Positions 14,591 to 15,124 of a stretch of 15,124 bases of DNA are shown in pieces. The first letter of the stretch is position 1, and every line of letters begins with the position of its first letter. The notes under the pieces are model-generated. The model did not search any database and was not told the origin of the DNA. It saw only the letters and a list, made by a program, of their open reading frames with translations. Both the position numbers and the translations under genes were made by a program. The DNA is from QQUD01 sp039029915 (GTDB taxonomy: Bacteria > Chloroflexota > Anaerolineae > Promineifilales > Promineifilaceae), in NCBI GenBank assembly GCA_039029915.1, contig JBCCFD010000162.1:1-15124 (forward strand). The letters are read 5' to 3'.

Positions 14591-15124
14591 CAGCCCCCCC
14601 TGCTCCGTCTATGCGCGCCTATGGTCGCCAGCTTTTTATTTGCCAACACGGCATCTGTGCCCCGCCCGAAACGGCCGTTGCTCTCAACGCCACCATTCGC
14701 CCCCAGCTCGGCAAATATAAAAAGTTGCGCAATCCAGAGCGTATTAAAAACACGCTATCTGAATGCTTGGGCGTTTGTTCAGGAGGCCCAGTCGTTGTTG
14801 TGTACCCCGATGGCATCTGGTATCACCACGTTACCGAAGAGGTGATGACCCGCATCATTGATGAGCATCTTATTGGTGGAAACCCGGTTGAAGAATACAT
14901 TTTTCATCGGCTCTATCCTGCTGGGCAAGAGCCAAGCTATGCCCCGGCGCTCCGAGGAGATAAAGGGGCTTATGAAGAGAGCGGAGAGAAAAGAGAAGGG
15001 AGTGCGTCAGATACCGACTCCCAATCCCCTCTAACAGGCGAAGAACGCCGCCAAGCGGCTCGTCGCAAGCGGATCAAAAAAGGGTTAACCATTGTCAATA
15101 CGGGAGAGGGCAAGGGAAAAACGA
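14587..15124 (+). CDS. cobO: [2Fe-2S] ferredoxin-corrinoid adenosyltransferase fusion (3' end outside window)
   Basis: The 179 visible residues form two parts. Residues about 12-110 are a thioredoxin-like [2Fe-2S] ferredoxin: C19 and C24 in FICQHGICAPP, C60 and C64 in ECLGVCSGGPVVVVYPDG, and the family-typical ending GIWYHHVTEEV...EEHLIGGNPV-like stretch. Residues about 112-160 are a charged, low-complexity linker. From residue 165, KGLTIVNTGEGKGKT is the P-loop opening of the CobO/CobA/BtuR ATP:cob(I)alamin adenosyltransferases, cut off by the window end. ATG at 14587 overlaps the preceding stop codon (ATGA), with AGGA at 14573-14576. The reaction needs cobalt reduced to Co(I), so an attached electron carrier makes chemical sense (inference). 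The riboswitch upstream supports a B12 role. A frame check over the linker shows no stop or frameshift. Confidence 0.88.
   Translation, partial: MTAPPAPSMRAYGRQLFICQHGICAPPETAVALNATIRPQLGKYKKLRNPERIKNTLSECLGVCSGGPVVVVYPDGIWYHHVTEEVMTRIIDEHLIGGNPVEEYIFHRLYPAGQEPSYAPALRGDKGAYEESGEKREGSASDTDSQSPLTGEERRQAARRKRIKKGLTIVNTGEGKGKT

Larger units (their letters stand above)
134..14679. repeat. Highly iterated palindrome ACGGCCGT (mostly AACGGCCGTT), 23 copies
   Basis: Full AACGGCCGTT begins at 134, 562, 5667, 6201, 6735, 8761, 8948, 9082, 9400, 9950, 10224, 10548, 10627, 11233, 11860, 13897, 14131 and 14670. Copies with one altered flank have the ACGGCCGT core at 1749, 7413, 10962, 11410 and 14033. 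A random 15.1-kb sequence would have about 0.2 copies of an 8-mer. All copies are inside genes; spacing is irregular. They are read mainly as Thr-Ala-Val or Asn-Gly-Arg. No copy lies between 1757 and 5666. The pattern resembles HIP1 of cyanobacteria, with a different sequence. Confidence 0.9.

Noticed and set aside
134..14679. The repeated AACGGCCGTT as a CRISPR array, REP element or transposon end
   Set aside because: Spacing is irregular from under 100 bp to several kb, copies are only 8-10 bp, lie inside coding sequence, and no cas or transposase gene is present.
14621..14845. A 74-codon plus-strand open frame inside the ferredoxin-cobO gene
   Set aside because: It is a shadow in another frame; the overlapping frame holds the ferredoxin Cys motifs and the P-loop.

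Overview
The window looks like a chromosomal segment of a Gram-negative-type or monoderm environmental bacterium of moderate GC. The MetRS sequence style, the secreted nidogen-like/FG-GAP and CAP proteins and the gene mix would fit a Chloroflexota lineage, but that is a low-confidence inference. Nothing viral, plasmid-like or transposon-like was seen.

Positions 1-5975 hold a two-component signalling cluster. On the plus strand lie a 5'-truncated GAF-histidine kinase, a stand-alone CheY/DivK-like receiver, and a REC-HisKA-HATPase-REC hybrid kinase. Converging on them from the minus strand is a natural fusion of an ammonium transporter (Amt) with a HAMP-like/PAS/histidine kinase, translationally coupled (ATGA overlap) to a single-domain receiver. 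Together these make an ammonium-sensing phosphorelay candidate without any DNA-binding output domain in view.

Positions 6084-8640 (minus) hold an operon of a hypothetical EVE/PUA-like protein and methionyl-tRNA synthetase, with a recognisable promoter upstream. Positions 8675-10000 (minus) encode a membrane-anchored extracellular nidogen-like/FG-GAP-like protein. Positions 10048-11606 (minus) hold tRNA-Leu(TAA), its intrinsic terminator, and tilS, the tRNA-Ile2 lysidine synthetase. Positions 11654-13108 (minus) encode a secreted SdrD-B/CAP-domain protein with a strong Shine-Dalgarno site and a GTG start.

Positions 13378-15124 (plus) form a B12-controlled operon: a sigma70-like promoter, a 5' hairpin, a cobalamin riboswitch, and a 12-bp intrinsic terminator whose 3' arm carries the probable ribosome binding site of the first gene. 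The genes are a class I SAM methyltransferase and, with an ATGA overlap, a [2Fe-2S] ferredoxin fused to a CobO/BtuR-type corrinoid adenosyltransferase that runs off the window end.

The whole window is peppered with the palindrome ACGGCCGT (23 copies counted by eye, 18 as full AACGGCCGTT) against well under one expected by chance. It resembles the cyanobacterial HIP1 phenomenon with a different core. Copies are dense at 8.7-11.9 kb and absent from 1757-5666, inside the signalling cluster. Several genes lack a Shine-Dalgarno site and instead have a -10 box 6-7 nt before the start codon, suggesting leaderless transcripts.
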